From Ancylobacter novellus DSM 506 (GTDB lineage: Bacteria; Pseudomonadota; Alphaproteobacteria; Rhizobiales; Xanthobacteraceae), in the NCBI RefSeq assembly GCF_000092925.1, contig NC_014217.1, positions 2,046,001 through 2,110,000 of the forward strand: a DNA stretch of 64,000 nt. Direction: 5' to 3'. Shown here piece by piece: positions 45,896 to 57,306 of this stretch. Each line of letters starts with the position of its first letter. Position 1 is the first letter of the stretch. The notes below the pieces were generated by a model. The model did not search any database. It was not told where the DNA came from and worked only from the letters and a program-made list of their open reading frames with translations. The translations under genes and the position numbers were made by a program.

Positions 45896-47599
45896 ATGTC
45901 GCGTAAACCGTCCAACATCCTCTATTCCGTCGACGAGAAGCCGCCGCTCGGCACGCTGATCATCCTCGGCGTGCAGCATGCCACCCTGGCCCTGCTCTTC
46001 CTCGTCTACCCGCTGGTGGCCGCCGCCGAGGCGGGGCTGTCCTTCGACGACACGCAGATCCTGATCACGAGTTGCATCATCTTCATGGGGCTGGCCACCA
46101 TCGCCGAATGCTGGCCGAAGCCCGGCGCCGGCATGCTGCTGGTGCAGATCCCCAACATGGCGCACCTGCCGCTCGCGGTGCAGTCGATGTCGGCCGGCGG
46201 ACCGGCAGTCTACGCCACGATGAACCTCATCGCGGCCGTCTCGCAGCTCTCCCTCACCCGCTTCATGGGCGTGCTGCGCGCGGTCTTCCCGCCGGAGATC
46301 TGCGGCGTCGCCGTCACCATGCTCGGAGTCGCCCTGGCCGAGCCGGCGCTGCGCCGCGCCTTCGGCCTCAGCCATGACGCCACCGTGCACATCGACCCGC
46401 TATATCCGATGGTCAGCTTCGTGACGCTCGCCATCATCATCGTGCTGGCGATCTTCTCGCGCGGAATGCTGCGGCTGTTCGCCGTGGCGATCGGCGCGGC
46501 GGCCGGCTGGACGCTGGCGGCCTTCGTCGGCGTCGCGCCGGCGCCGGCCGCGACCTTCTCCGCCCTGCCCTATGTCGACCTGCCGCATGTCGGCTGGCCG
46601 GGCCTCGGCTTCTCCTGGGCGCTGGTGCCGGCCGCCGTGCTCACCGGCATCATCTCCGCCGTCGACATGATCGGCACCGTCGTCTCCATGCAGCGGCTGA
46701 ACGACGCCGACTGGCGGCGCGCCGACATGGCGCAGGCCGGCCGCGCCATCCGCGCCAACTGCGTCGCCGACATGGGCGCGGCGGTGAGCGGCGGCTTCGC
46801 CAGCGCCTCCTCCTCCGCCTCCATCGGCGTCGCCTTCGCCACCGGCACGACGGCCTGGCGCGTCGGCGCCGTCGCCGGCGTGCTGATGCTGCTCGCGGCG
46901 TTCTCGCCGCGTCTGGTCGGCGCGCTCACCATCATCCCGCCGCCGGTCATCGGCGCCATCCTGATCTATGCCGCCGCCTTCCTCGTCGTGGCGGGCATGG
47001 AGCTCATCCTGTCCCGCCGGCTCAGCGACCGGCGCATCTTCACCGTCGGCCTCGCAGTGATGGCGGGCCTCGCGGTGGCCATCCTGCCGCAGCTGGTCGA
47101 GAGCACGCCGCACTGGATGCAGCCGATCCTCGAATCCCCGCTGTCGGTCTCGACCGGCATCGCCGTGGTGCTGAACCTGTTCTTCCGCATCGGCATCAGC
47201 CAGGTGGCCTCGCAGCGCGTGACCGAGGGCGAGAACCCCTTCACCGTCACCACCGAGTTCCTGGAGAGGCAGGGCGACCTGTGGGGCGCCCGGCGCGACG
47301 TCATCGCCGCCGCCATCCCCGTCGTCGCCGAGGGCGTCGAGATGCTGCTCGACACCGGCGTAGCGCAGGGCGAACTGGAGATGCGCGCGCGCTTCGACGA
47401 GAATAATTTCGACGTCAGCCTCATCTACAAGGGCGACCCGATCTCCATACCCACGCACCGTCCCGCGCCGGAGGATCTGCTCGGCGACGCCGAGGCGGTG
47501 GCCCGCTTCGTCGGCTACATGCTGTCGAAGCGTGCCGATCGCCTGGTGCTCGGCAAGGAGGGCGAGCGCCAGGTCCTGGACATGCGCTTCGAACACTGA
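45896..47599 (+). CDS. NCS2 nucleobase permease with C-terminal HATPase-like tail
   Basis: This 567-residue protein has about 12-14 membrane segments in residues 25-450 (LGVQHATLALLFLVYP, NMAHLPLAV, VFPPEICGVAVTMLG, SAVDMIGTVVSMQRL, GGFASASSSASIG), as in uracil/xanthine permeases. The last 105 residues are soluble. They run like a degenerate RsbW/HATPase fold, ending FVGYMLSKRADRLVLGKEGERQVLDMRFEH, which parallels the end of the RsbW-like protein at 48120-48539. The N-box Asn is missing. I chose the ATG at 45896; a GTG at 45869 is possible. Confidence 0.8.
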   Translation: MSRKPSNILYSVDEKPPLGTLIILGVQHATLALLFLVYPLVAAAEAGLSFDDTQILITSCIIFMGLATIAECWPKPGAGMLLVQIPNMAHLPLAVQSMSAGGPAVYATMNLIAAVSQLSLTRFMGVLRAVFPPEICGVAVTMLGVALAEPALRRAFGLSHDATVHIDPLYPMVSFVTLAIIIVLAIFSRGMLRLFAVAIGAAAGWTLAAFVGVAPAPAATFSALPYVDLPHVGWPGLGFSWALVPAAVLTGIISAVDMIGTVVSMQRLNDADWRRADMAQAGRAIRANCVADMGAAVSGGFASASSSASIGVAFATGTTAWRVGAVAGVLMLLAAFSPRLVGALTIIPPPVIGAILIYAAAFLVVAGMELILSRRLSDRRIFTVGLAVMAGLAVAILPQLVESTPHWMQPILESPLSVSTGIAVVLNLFFRIGISQVASQRVTEGENPFTVTTEFLERQGDLWGARRDVIAAAIPVVAEGVEMLLDTGVAQGELEMRARFDENNFDVSLIYKGDPISIPTHRPAPEDLLGDAEAVARFVGYMLSKRADRLVLGKEGERQVLDMRFEH

Positions 47600-47758
47600 T
47601 CCATGCCCCCTTGAGCAGGCGCCGCCGCAGCTTGCACACCCCGGCCTTTGCCAGTACTTCTGGCGCATCCTTGGGGGCTGGGAGGTCGGCATGCGCCGCG
47701 CTTCGGTGCGGAGGCCGGCTCGTCGTTTTGCCGCAACGATAATTTCTGGAGTCGCGAC

Positions 47759-48094
47759 TTGATACACATCGACCGTATCGTCGAGGGCAAGGTCGTGGTG
47801 ACGACCGTCAAGGGAAGGCTCGACAGCAGTTCCTCCCACAAGCTCGACGAGTTCCTGGCGGAAGTCCCGGGCGACGGCAGCGTCATCCTGCTCGACTTCG
47901 CCGAGCTCACCTACATCAGCTCGGCGGGCCTGCGCGTCGTGCTCAAGGCCACCAAGCTGGCGCGCAGCTCCGGCCTTACGCTCGCCGTCTGCGGCCTGAT
48001 CCCGCAGGTGCACGAGGTGTTCGACGTCAGCGGGTTCTCCACCCTGATCCCGATTCACCAGAGCCGCGAGGCGGCCCTCGCCGCGCTGACATAG
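47759..48094 (+). CDS. STAS-domain anti-sigma factor antagonist (RsbV-like)
   Basis: This is a 111-residue STAS protein from the TTG at 47759, which has GGAG seven bases upstream. VVTTVKGRLDSSSSHKL, ILLDFAELTYISSAGLRVVLKA and the typical C-terminal end are present. The Ser pair in YISSAGLR is the usual phosphorylation site, regulated by an RsbW-type kinase (next gene) and a PP2C phosphatase (53110-54279). Confidence 0.88.
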   Translation: MIHIDRIVEGKVVVTTVKGRLDSSSSHKLDEFLAEVPGDGSVILLDFAELTYISSAGLRVVLKATKLARSSGLTLAVCGLIPQVHEVFDVSGFSTLIPIHQSREAALAALT

Positions 48095-48119
48095 CCGGCA
48101 GGAACCGGCGGGTGGGGGC

Positions 48120-48539
48120 ATGCCGCGCGACGAGTTCGATATTCGCCTGAAGAACGATCTCGGCCAGCTCGAACCGCTGATCGAGGAGATCGAGGCGTTC
48201 GTCGAGCGCGCGGACATCCCGCCGACGCCGGCCTACCGGCTGCAGCTCGCCGTCGACGAGTTCTTCAACAACGCCGTCGACTACGGCTATCCGGACGGGC
48301 GCGCGGGCGAGATACACGTCCATGTGCGCCGCACCGCCGACGGCCTCGACCTGACCTTCAGCGACGACGGCGATGCGTTCGACCCGTTCAACGCACCGCC
48401 ACCCGACCTCGCCGGCTCGCTCGAGGAGCGCCGCATCGGCGGCCTCGGTGTGCATCTGGTGCGCGCGCTGTCCGACCATTTCGCCTATCGGCGCGAGGGC
48501 GGCCGCAACGTGCTGACGCTGCGCTTCGCGCTCGGCTGA
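48120..48539 (+). CDS. RsbW-like serine kinase / anti-sigma factor
   Basis: This 139-residue HATPase_c protein has the N-box LAVDEFFNNAVDYGY, the G1 box FSDDGDAFDP and the G2 box IGGLGVHLVRALSD. It would phosphorylate the STAS protein encoded 25 bases upstream and sequester a target. No sigma factor gene is adjacent, so the output may be elsewhere or non-transcriptional. Confidence 0.88.
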   Translation: MPRDEFDIRLKNDLGQLEPLIEEIEAFVERADIPPTPAYRLQLAVDEFFNNAVDYGYPDGRAGEIHVHVRRTADGLDLTFSDDGDAFDPFNAPPPDLAGSLEERRIGGLGVHLVRALSDHFAYRREGGRNVLTLRFALG

Positions 48540-48561
48540 ACCGGCTTCAATCTTCCAATTC

Positions 48562-48592
48562 CCTCATCCCCGGGCTTGACCCGGGGACCCAG
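48562..48592. repeat. Dispersed palindromic repeat, copy 3
   Basis: CTCATCCCCGGGCTTGACCCGGGGACCCAG contains the perfect stem CCCCGGG/CCCGGGG. It lies between the convergent RsbW-like and Na/Pi cotransporter genes and may act as a bidirectional terminator. Confidence 0.75.
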
Positions 48593-48630
48593 TCTCGTCG
48601 CCGCAAGGGCGCACGGCTGGGCGGCCCGCC

Positions 48631-50226
48631 TCAGCCCGCAGCCAGCGCCCGCTGCACCTGGCTGAGGCCGTTCACCAGCCGCCGCGCCAGCCAGACCGTG
48701 CGCTCGAACAGCACCGTCATCTGGAACAGCGCGTTCTGCACCTGTGGCGGGACGTCCTGCTGCGAGGAGAGGCGCTGGCGCAGTTCCTCCATCAGCTGGT
48801 CGCGATGGCCGAGCAGGCTCAGCACCAGGTCCGGCTCGTCGGCGCCGAGGCTCTCGGCATGGTCGGCGACGGCGCCGAGCAGCACATGCAGCGCCTCGGT
48901 CAGCCGCTGCGCGGTGGGCAGCCCGCGCGCGGTCGCGGCCGCCTCGGCGAATTCCGCCACCGCCTCGTGCAGCGCGCCGGCATTGGTGGCGGCATCATCC
49001 AGCAGCAGGGCGACGGCCACTTGGTCGCGCGCCGGCTGGGCGTCCAGCAACGCGGCGAGATAGGCCTTGGTCGTGGCGGCGAGGCTGGTGCCGGCCTCGC
49101 GCATGAGCGCCGACGAGGGCGTGCTGCGGTCGCCCTCGTCGCGCACATGATCGAGCAGCAGCGGCAGGCGCGTGCCGAGCCGCGCCACCTCGCGGTTGGC
49201 GAGGTCGAGCGCCGTCGTGGGGTCGCTCAGGGCCTCGCGCAGCAGAAAGGCGGGCTGTGCCAGCGTCTCGGCGGGGCTGGGCGGCAGGAAGCGCGCCACC
49301 GCGTGTCGCGTCGGCGTCTCCAGCAGCGTGGCGATCAACGCCCCGCCGATCTGCGCCAGCAGGAAGACGACGGCCACCTCGCCGCTGATGTCGTGGCCGA
49401 GCTGGTGCAGCCAGGGCTCGATGGTGCCGAGGTTGAACGCGCAATAGACGGTGAAGGCCGCCAGTAGCAGCGTCCCCCCGCCCTTCTGCACCACCTGCAA
49501 CGCGAAGACGACCCGCCCGGTGCTGGTCTCGCCGGGGATCAGCACGGCATTGTTGACGATGGCGGCGGCATTGGCGCCGGCGATCAGCGGCAGGGCCGCG
49601 CCGAGGTCGAGCAGCCCGCCGGCCACCGCCGCCACGGCAAGCGCCGCGGCCACCGAGGAGGATTGCGCCGCCAGCGAGAAGCCGGCGCCGATCAGCGCCA
49701 GCAGCCAGGGATTGTCGACCGCCGCATCCCACCAGGGATTGTGCATCAGCGCTTCGCGCATCGGCCCGACGGCGATCGCCACCAGATGCATGCCGAATAG
49801 CAGCAGCGCCGCGCCGAGAGCCGCCTCCAGCGCGTTGCGGGTGCGGTCGCCGCGCGCCAGCTTGAAATAGGTGACGAAGCCGACCACGCCGATGACGATG
49901 CCGGCCGCGGTCGAGGTGTCGATGGCGACGATGAGCGGTAGCAGCGCCGTGCCGACATTCGACCAGGTCGGCGCCAGCAGCGCCGGCCCGTCCGGCAGCA
50001 CGCCGCCGCGCACGAAGGAGACGATGATCCAGGACACCGCCGTCGCGCTCTGCGTCACCATACCGGCGAGCGTGCCGTTGGCGGCGGCGCTGAGCCGCCC
50101 CTTCAGCGCGCGGGCGAAGGCGGCGCGCGTCCGGCGCCCGACCAGCGGCACGAGATTGGCGGAGAGACCCCTGACGCCGATGAAGAAAAGTCCGAGCCCG
50201 CTCAGCAGCAGGGCGATCGTCGCCAT
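48631..50226 (-). CDS. Na/Pi cotransporter family protein with PhoU-like tail
   Basis: This 531-residue protein has a membrane part of about 8-10 helices carrying the duplicated PNaS motif (GTLAGMVTQSATAVSWI and SLAAQSSSVAAALAVA, both QS-rich) and a cytoplasmic C-terminal helical PhoU-like region (about 345-530). It probably takes up phosphate with sodium or senses it. It is convergent with the Rsb pair. Confidence 0.88.
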   Translation of the reverse strand: MATIALLLSGLGLFFIGVRGLSANLVPLVGRRTRAAFARALKGRLSAAANGTLAGMVTQSATAVSWIIVSFVRGGVLPDGPALLAPTWSNVGTALLPLIVAIDTSTAAGIVIGVVGFVTYFKLARGDRTRNALEAALGAALLLFGMHLVAIAVGPMREALMHNPWWDAAVDNPWLLALIGAGFSLAAQSSSVAAALAVAAVAGGLLDLGAALPLIAGANAAAIVNNAVLIPGETSTGRVVFALQVVQKGGGTLLLAAFTVYCAFNLGTIEPWLHQLGHDISGEVAVVFLLAQIGGALIATLLETPTRHAVARFLPPSPAETLAQPAFLLREALSDPTTALDLANREVARLGTRLPLLLDHVRDEGDRSTPSSALMREAGTSLAATTKAYLAALLDAQPARDQVAVALLLDDAATNAGALHEAVAEFAEAAATARGLPTAQRLTEALHVLLGAVADHAESLGADEPDLVLSLLGHRDQLMEELRQRLSSQQDVPPQVQNALFQMTVLFERTVWLARRLVNGLSQVQRALAAG

Positions 50227-50342
50227 GATGCGCGATTATCCTTCGCTCGGGAGAAGACGTTCGCCGGCCAGCACAGGCGCCGGCTCAAAATCCTTTTGCG
50301 ACGCCTGTGTGACAGAGCGATGACGATGCGGACTGAGCTCGT

Positions 50343-50714
50343 TCAATCTTCCATCCCGAGCAGAGCCTTGATCTTGCCCATCAGCCGCGGCAGCTCGACA
50401 GGCTTGGTGTCGAAGTCGTCGCAGCCCGCCGCCATGGCGTCCTCGCGATCCTTCGCCATGGCATGGGCGGTGAGCGCGATGACCGGGATCGTGGCGGTCG
50501 TGGGGTCGGCCTTCACCCGGCGCGTCGCCTCCCAGCCGTCGAGCACCGGCAGGCTCATATCCATCAGGATCAGCGCCGGTCTCTCCGCGAGGGCGAGGTC
50601 GACGCCCTCCTGGCCGTTCACCGCGATCAGCACCTCGAAGCCGTTGCGCGAGAGCCGCCGCGAGAGCATGTCGCGGTTCATCTCGTTGTCCTCGACCAGC
50701 AGGATCTTCGTCAT
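50343..50714 (-). CDS. Single-domain CheY/DivK-like response regulator
   Basis: This is a 123-residue receiver with Asp52 (LILMDMSLPVLDG), an acidic DN pair at 9-10, Thr in ALTAHAM, and Lys in DTKPVELP. It has no output domain, so it works by protein contact or phosphotransfer. It lies just downstream of the hybrid kinase. Confidence 0.92.
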   Translation of the reverse strand: MTKILLVEDNEMNRDMLSRRLSRNGFEVLIAVNGQEGVDLALAERPALILMDMSLPVLDGWEATRRVKADPTTATIPVIALTAHAMAKDREDAMAAGCDDFDTKPVELPRLMGKIKALLGMED

Positions 50715-50722
50715 CGCCTGTC

Positions 50723-53083
<2,361 letters not shown>

Positions 53084-53109
53084 CCGCGTCCCCTTGTTCT
53101 TGTCCGCCC

Positions 53110-54279
53110 TCAAGGCTCTAGCGTCAGCAGCAGCGCGGCGATGTCGTCGAAGGCCGGCAGCCCGGCCTCGAAGCCGCGCACCCTATCGGCGAGGCGGCGC
53201 AGCGGCCGCGTCTCGTCCGGTCCCAGCCCGGCGAGGAATTCGCCGACCCGCTCTTCGCCATAGAGCTCGCCGGCATGGTCCTGTGCCTCGGTCATGCCGT
53301 CGGTGACGACAAGCAGCCGGTCGCCGGCTTCGAGCGTCACCGAAGCGGCGCGGTAGGGGAATTCCTCCGCCACGCCGAGCGCCGGCCCGCCGGCGCCGGG
53401 CAGCCGCACCACGCTGCCCTCGCCATTGCGCAGATAGGGCGGCACATGGCCGGCCCGCACATAGGCGAGCGCGCCGGTCTCCACCTCCAGCGTCGCCACC
53501 AGCAGCGTCACGAACATGCAGGAGGCGTTGCCCTTGGCCAGCGCGTCGTTGACCAGCGCGGCCGCCCGCGCCGGATCGGCGAACAGTTCCTCCGCGTCCG
53601 GCCTTCCGGCCAGCGCGCGAAACATAGCGTGGGTACGTGCCATCATCAGCGCCGCCGCCGCGCCCTTGTCGGAGACGTCGCCGACGATCAGCGCCATGCG
53701 CGCCTCGCCCACGGGAAAATAGTCGACCAGGTCGCCGCCGACTTCCTTTGCCGGCTCCAGCAGCGCGTCGATGGCGAGCGAGCGCCCGGCAATCGCGCCG
53801 GCGAAGGGCGGCGGCACCAGCGAGAGCTGGAGCGTGCGCGCCTCGATGAGCTCGATCTGCTTGCGCTTCAGCTCGTCGCGGGTGCGGTCGCGGAGCGCCT
53901 TCTTCTCCAGCGTGGCGAGCACGCGGGCGCGCAGCAGCGTCGGGTTGAACGGCTTGAAGATGAAGTCGTCGGCGCCGAGCTCGATGCAGCGGACCACCGG
54001 CTCGATCTCGTTCAGTGCAGAGACGACGATGACCGGCAATTCGTTGATGCGCCCGTCCGCCCGCAGCCGGTCGAGCACGCCGAAGCCGTCGAGCTCGGGC
54101 ATCATGATGTCGAGCAGCACGAGGTCGTAGGGCGTCTGGGCAATGGCGGCGAGCGCCTCGTTGCCGTCCGCCGCCTCGTCGAGATGGGAGAAGCCCAGCC
54201 GCGACAGGCGCCGCTTCAAGAGGTCCCGGTTCTCGGCGACATCGTCGACCACCAGAATCGCCGCGTTCTGGTCCGTCAT
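53110..54279 (-). CDS. REC-PP2C phosphatase (RsbU-like)
   Basis: This 389-residue protein has an N-terminal receiver with Asp57 (VLLDIMMPELDG) and a C-terminal PPM/SpoIIE-type phosphatase with metal-site parts VGGDLVDYFPVG, ALIVGDVSDKGAAAALMMA and LVVTDGMTEAQD. It should dephosphorylate the STAS protein and so switch the Rsb-like pathway. The ATG at 54279 has AAGG five bases upstream. Confidence 0.92.
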   Translation of the reverse strand: MTDQNAAILVVDDVAENRDLLKRRLSRLGFSHLDEAADGNEALAAIAQTPYDLVLLDIMMPELDGFGVLDRLRADGRINELPVIVVSALNEIEPVVRCIELGADDFIFKPFNPTLLRARVLATLEKKALRDRTRDELKRKQIELIEARTLQLSLVPPPFAGAIAGRSLAIDALLEPAKEVGGDLVDYFPVGEARMALIVGDVSDKGAAAALMMARTHAMFRALAGRPDAEELFADPARAAALVNDALAKGNASCMFVTLLVATLEVETGALAYVRAGHVPPYLRNGEGSVVRLPGAGGPALGVAEEFPYRAASVTLEAGDRLLVVTDGMTEAQDHAGELYGEERVGEFLAGLGPDETRPLRRLADRVRGFEAGLPAFDDIAALLLTLEP

Positions 54280-54471
54280 GAAGCCTTGTCCACCGTTGCC
54301 CGACATGCCGCGCCCGAGACCGGGCAAGGGCGGAATATCCACACTATGCCCCCGCTCCGCAACGCCGAACCTTCGGGAAATGCCGACAAATATTGCATCG
54401 ATCGCCCCTGCCGGAACGTCCGTCCCGCTGCCGTGTTGACGGCAGGCGCCCCGGAATTTCGAGGAAGGCCG

Positions 54472-55077
54472 ATGTCCGTTTCCGACCCCGCCACGCTCGA
54501 GGAACTCAACCGGCTCATCACCGAGGGCGAACCCGGTGTCACCGGCGGCGGGCGCGCCGTGCTCGGCGAGGGACCGATCGGCGCCGACATCGCCCTCGTC
54601 GGCGAGCAGCCCGGCGACCGCGAGGACATCGAGGGCCATCCCTTCGTCGGCCCCGCCGGACAGGTGCTGGACCGGGTGATGACGGAAGCCGGCCTCGACC
54701 GCAGCCGCGCCTATGTCACCAATGCGGTGAAGCACTTCAAATTCGTCCAGCGCGGCAAGCGGCGCCTCCACCAGAAGCCGACCGCCGGCGAGGTGAAGCA
54801 TTATCGCTGGTGGCTGCAGCGCGAGATCGACCTCGTGCACCCCAAGCTCGTCGTCGCGCTCGGCGCGACCGCGGTGCTGGCTCTCGCCGGCAAGGCGCTG
54901 CCCATCGGCGCCAATCGCGGCGAGACGCATTTCGGCAGCCATGCGGGCTACATCACCGTGCATCCCTCCTCGCTGCTGCGCATCCCTGATGCGGAGGCCA
55001 AGCAGGAGGCCTACCGCGCCTTCCTCGCCGATTTCCGCCGCATCCGCACGCTCATCGCGCAGCGCCCGGCCGCCTGA
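54472..55077 (+). CDS. UdgX-family uracil-DNA glycosylase-like protein
   Basis: This is a 201-residue UDG-superfamily protein. GEQPGDREDIEGHPFVGPAG is the family-4-like motif with a [4Fe-4S]-type context, and HPSSLLR is the C-terminal motif. Lys-Arg-Arg-Leu-His (96-100) followed by QKP matches the KRRIH loop that defines UdgX, whose His forms a covalent bond with the abasic deoxyribose after uracil removal. His100 is the candidate. GAGGAAGG precedes the start. Confidence 0.88.
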   Translation: MSVSDPATLEELNRLITEGEPGVTGGGRAVLGEGPIGADIALVGEQPGDREDIEGHPFVGPAGQVLDRVMTEAGLDRSRAYVTNAVKHFKFVQRGKRRLHQKPTAGEVKHYRWWLQREIDLVHPKLVVALGATAVLALAGKALPIGANRGETHFGSHAGYITVHPSSLLRIPDAEAKQEAYRAFLADFRRIRTLIAQRPAA

Positions 55078-55135
55078 CGTAGCGAGGCGCGCGCCCAGCC
55101 CCTACATAGAGGCTCGGGAGGCGCGAGGTTCAGCG

Positions 55136-55435
55136 ATGAAGATCATGACTGCGGTGCTCGCCACCGCCTTCACTGTGGCGACGGCCCTGCCGGCCGCCGC
55201 GCAATATGCGCCCGTGCGGCCCGATGCGGTGCGGCCGAACGGCCAGAACCTGATGAGCGGACCGTCCTACTGGACGCCGCAGCAGCGCCGGCTCAACGTG
55301 CCCGGCGCCACCGCCAATCCGAGCCTCAAGCGCCAGACGCTGCCCTACACCGCTCCGGCACGGGTGACGCCCCAACCCGCGCCCCGCCCGGCGGAAACCC
55401 CGGTTCCGGCCGAGACGCCGAAGGTGGACGAGTAG
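55136..55435 (+). CDS. Small secreted Pro-rich protein
   Basis: This 99-residue protein has a signal peptide ending AAAQ, a middle part with GPSYWTPQQRRLNVPG, and a Pro/Glu-rich tail. It has no recognised family. GCGAGG lies upstream of the ATG. It resembles the other small exported protein at 33157 only in being exported. Confidence 0.65.
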   Translation: MKIMTAVLATAFTVATALPAAAQYAPVRPDAVRPNGQNLMSGPSYWTPQQRRLNVPGATANPSLKRQTLPYTAPARVTPQPAPRPAETPVPAETPKVDE

Positions 55436-55671
55436 AAAGCCCGACGGCATCGTCCGGCGGAACGCAGCCACACCTCACGCCGGGATCGTGAGCGTCTTCG
55501 GCCGTACGCCCAAAGGAGGCACCCCTTGAATGCCGCTTCCGGCAAGCCGGAGCACGGCGTAATATCCGCGCCGAGGAAGGCAGGGAACGCGCGGCGTCGC
55601 CCGGAATGTCCGACCGCCCCAGCCGAAGATGACCTTCGACCCAACGCTCCGGGCCAGCCCGGGAGGGGCCC

Positions 55672-56757
55672 ATGGACAAGCAGATGCCCGGCAGGACGAC
55701 CAGCGGCCGCGGTCGGCTCTTCGACAGCGTGATCGAGACGGTCGGCGACACGCCGGCAATCCGGATCAACAACCTCTCGCCCGAGCACGCGACGATCTAC
55801 GTCAAGGCCGAGTTCTTCAACCCGGCAGCCTCGGTCAAGGACCGGCTCGCTCTCGCTATCATCGAGCATGGCGAGGCGAGCGGCGCGCTCAAGCCGGGTC
55901 AGACGGTGGTGGAGGCGACCAGCGGCAACACCGGCATTGGCCTCGCCATGGTCTGCGCCCAGAAGGGCTATCCGCTCGTCGTGACGATGGCCGACAGCTT
56001 CTCGGTGGAAAGACGCAAGCTCATGCGGATGCTTGGCGCCAAGGTGGTGCTGACGCCCCGCGCTCACAAGGGCTTCGGCATGTACCGCAAGGCGGTCGAG
56101 CTCGCCGAGGCGAATGGCTGGTTCCTCGCCCACCAGTTCGAGACCGTCGCCAACGCCGCCATCCACGAGGCGACGACCGCCCGCGAGATCATCAACGACT
56201 TCGCCGGCCAGCGGCTCGACTATTTCGTCACCGGCTACGGCACCGGCGGCACGGTCGTCGGCGTCGGCCGGGTGCTGCGCCGCGAGCGGCCGGACACGCG
56301 GATCGTGCTCAGCGAGCCGGCGAACGCCCAGCTTCTCGGCAGCGGGACGCCACAGCCGCGCAACGAGGACCTCTCCCCCGCCAGCAGCCATCCCGCCTTC
56401 GAGCCGCACCCGATCCAGGGCTGGACGCCGGATTTCATCCCCTACGTGCTGCAGGAAGCGGTGGACGACAGGCTCTATGACGAGGTCATCCCCGTTCCGG
56501 GCGCGGAGGGGATACGGTGGGCGAGGGAGCTGGCGCGCAGGGAGGGCATCCTGACCGGCATCTCCGGCGGCGCCACCTTCGCGGTCGCCCGACAGGTCGC
56601 CGAACGCGCCGCGCCGGGCTCGGTCATCCTCTGCATGCTCCCGGACACCGGCGAACGCTACATGACGACCCCGCTCTTCGAGGGGATCGTTGAAGGAATG
56701 GACGCGGAGGAGCTGGCGCTGTCGCGGTCGACCCCCGGCTTCCAGCTCGAGGCCTGA
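55672..56757 (+). CDS. cysK: Cysteine synthase (O-acetylserine sulfhydrylase)
   Basis: This is a 361-residue fold-type II PLP enzyme: Lys56 (ASVKDR) for the Schiff base, TSGNTGIG substrate loop, GTGGTVVGVG phosphate loop and the C-terminal PDTGERYMTT. It makes cysteine from O-acetylserine and sulfide. It is somewhat longer than usual because of an N-terminal extension and an insertion near residue 225-245. No cysE is adjacent. Confidence 0.9.
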   Translation: MDKQMPGRTTSGRGRLFDSVIETVGDTPAIRINNLSPEHATIYVKAEFFNPAASVKDRLALAIIEHGEASGALKPGQTVVEATSGNTGIGLAMVCAQKGYPLVVTMADSFSVERRKLMRMLGAKVVLTPRAHKGFGMYRKAVELAEANGWFLAHQFETVANAAIHEATTAREIINDFAGQRLDYFVTGYGTGGTVVGVGRVLRRERPDTRIVLSEPANAQLLGSGTPQPRNEDLSPASSHPAFEPHPIQGWTPDFIPYVLQEAVDDRLYDEVIPVPGAEGIRWARELARREGILTGISGGATFAVARQVAERAAPGSVILCMLPDTGERYMTTPLFEGIVEGMDAEELALSRSTPGFQLEA

Positions 56758-56866
56758 TCGCCTCCAGCCCTGTGCCAGAAAGGAGTATGGCCGCTACCCC
56801 TTTGGTGCTCCTTGCCGAGCGACCGAATTCGCATTCTGATCTGCGAATATTGCTTGGGGGGAAGCG

Positions 56867-57100
56867 GTGCTCAGGTACAAATTCGACATCGATGCCGACA
56901 GCTTGGCGTATGATGGGCATACCAACGCGCTGGCCATGACGGTTCGTCCGCTGGTTGCCAGTTACGACGAGGGCGCTCTTTTCCAGTTCGGCTGGGGTGT
57001 GATGGCCGGTTGCCGGCAGTTGCGCCGCTTGGTCGTCAAAGTGGAACTCGAGGACACCGCCTCGGCGCTGGGTAGGCTGCCGCTGCGGCGGGTGGCATGA
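56867..57100 (+). CDS. Small conserved protein, chromosomal paralogue of the prophage gene at 6010
   Basis: This is 77 residues from a GTG with GGGGGG upstream. It aligns with the protein at 6010-6231: KFDID, YDE-x-AL, GWGVMAGC, LRRLV and PLRRVA are identical, with a 4-residue insertion before the end. The family is unknown to me. Sequence just after the stop codons also looks related (ACCCGGCGG versus GCCCGGCGG). Confidence 0.75.
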   Translation: MLRYKFDIDADSLAYDGHTNALAMTVRPLVASYDEGALFQFGWGVMAGCRQLRRLVVKVELEDTASALGRLPLRRVA

Positions 57101-57306
57101 AGCTCCATTGCCATCGCTCGACTACCCGGCGGCTGTGACTCCGGGATCCGTGACGCACGTCGCGGCGCGAGCGGAAGGAGAACTCACCTCTTGCTACAGA
57201 CAGCGGCGCGAGACCTCCTTGAAGCAATCGTGTCGACCCTGCCCGCCTCCGAATGATCGGGCGCGTCCACGAGCTATTCAGGATGCTCTTCCCGCCCGAC
57301 AGACGC

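Noticed and set aside
53275..54471. Plus-strand extension of the UdgX gene back to 53275
   Set aside because: The upstream part is antisense to the REC-PP2C gene; the ATG at 54472 has a good ribosome site and gives the normal family length.
54280..54963. Minus-strand extension of the REC-PP2C gene to 54963
   Set aside because: The extension has no domain, overlaps the UdgX gene in antisense, and the ATG at 54279 directly precedes the receiver domain.
55436..55671. Riboswitch or leader upstream of cysK
   Set aside because: No conserved riboswitch core was recognised; only minor inverted repeats are present.
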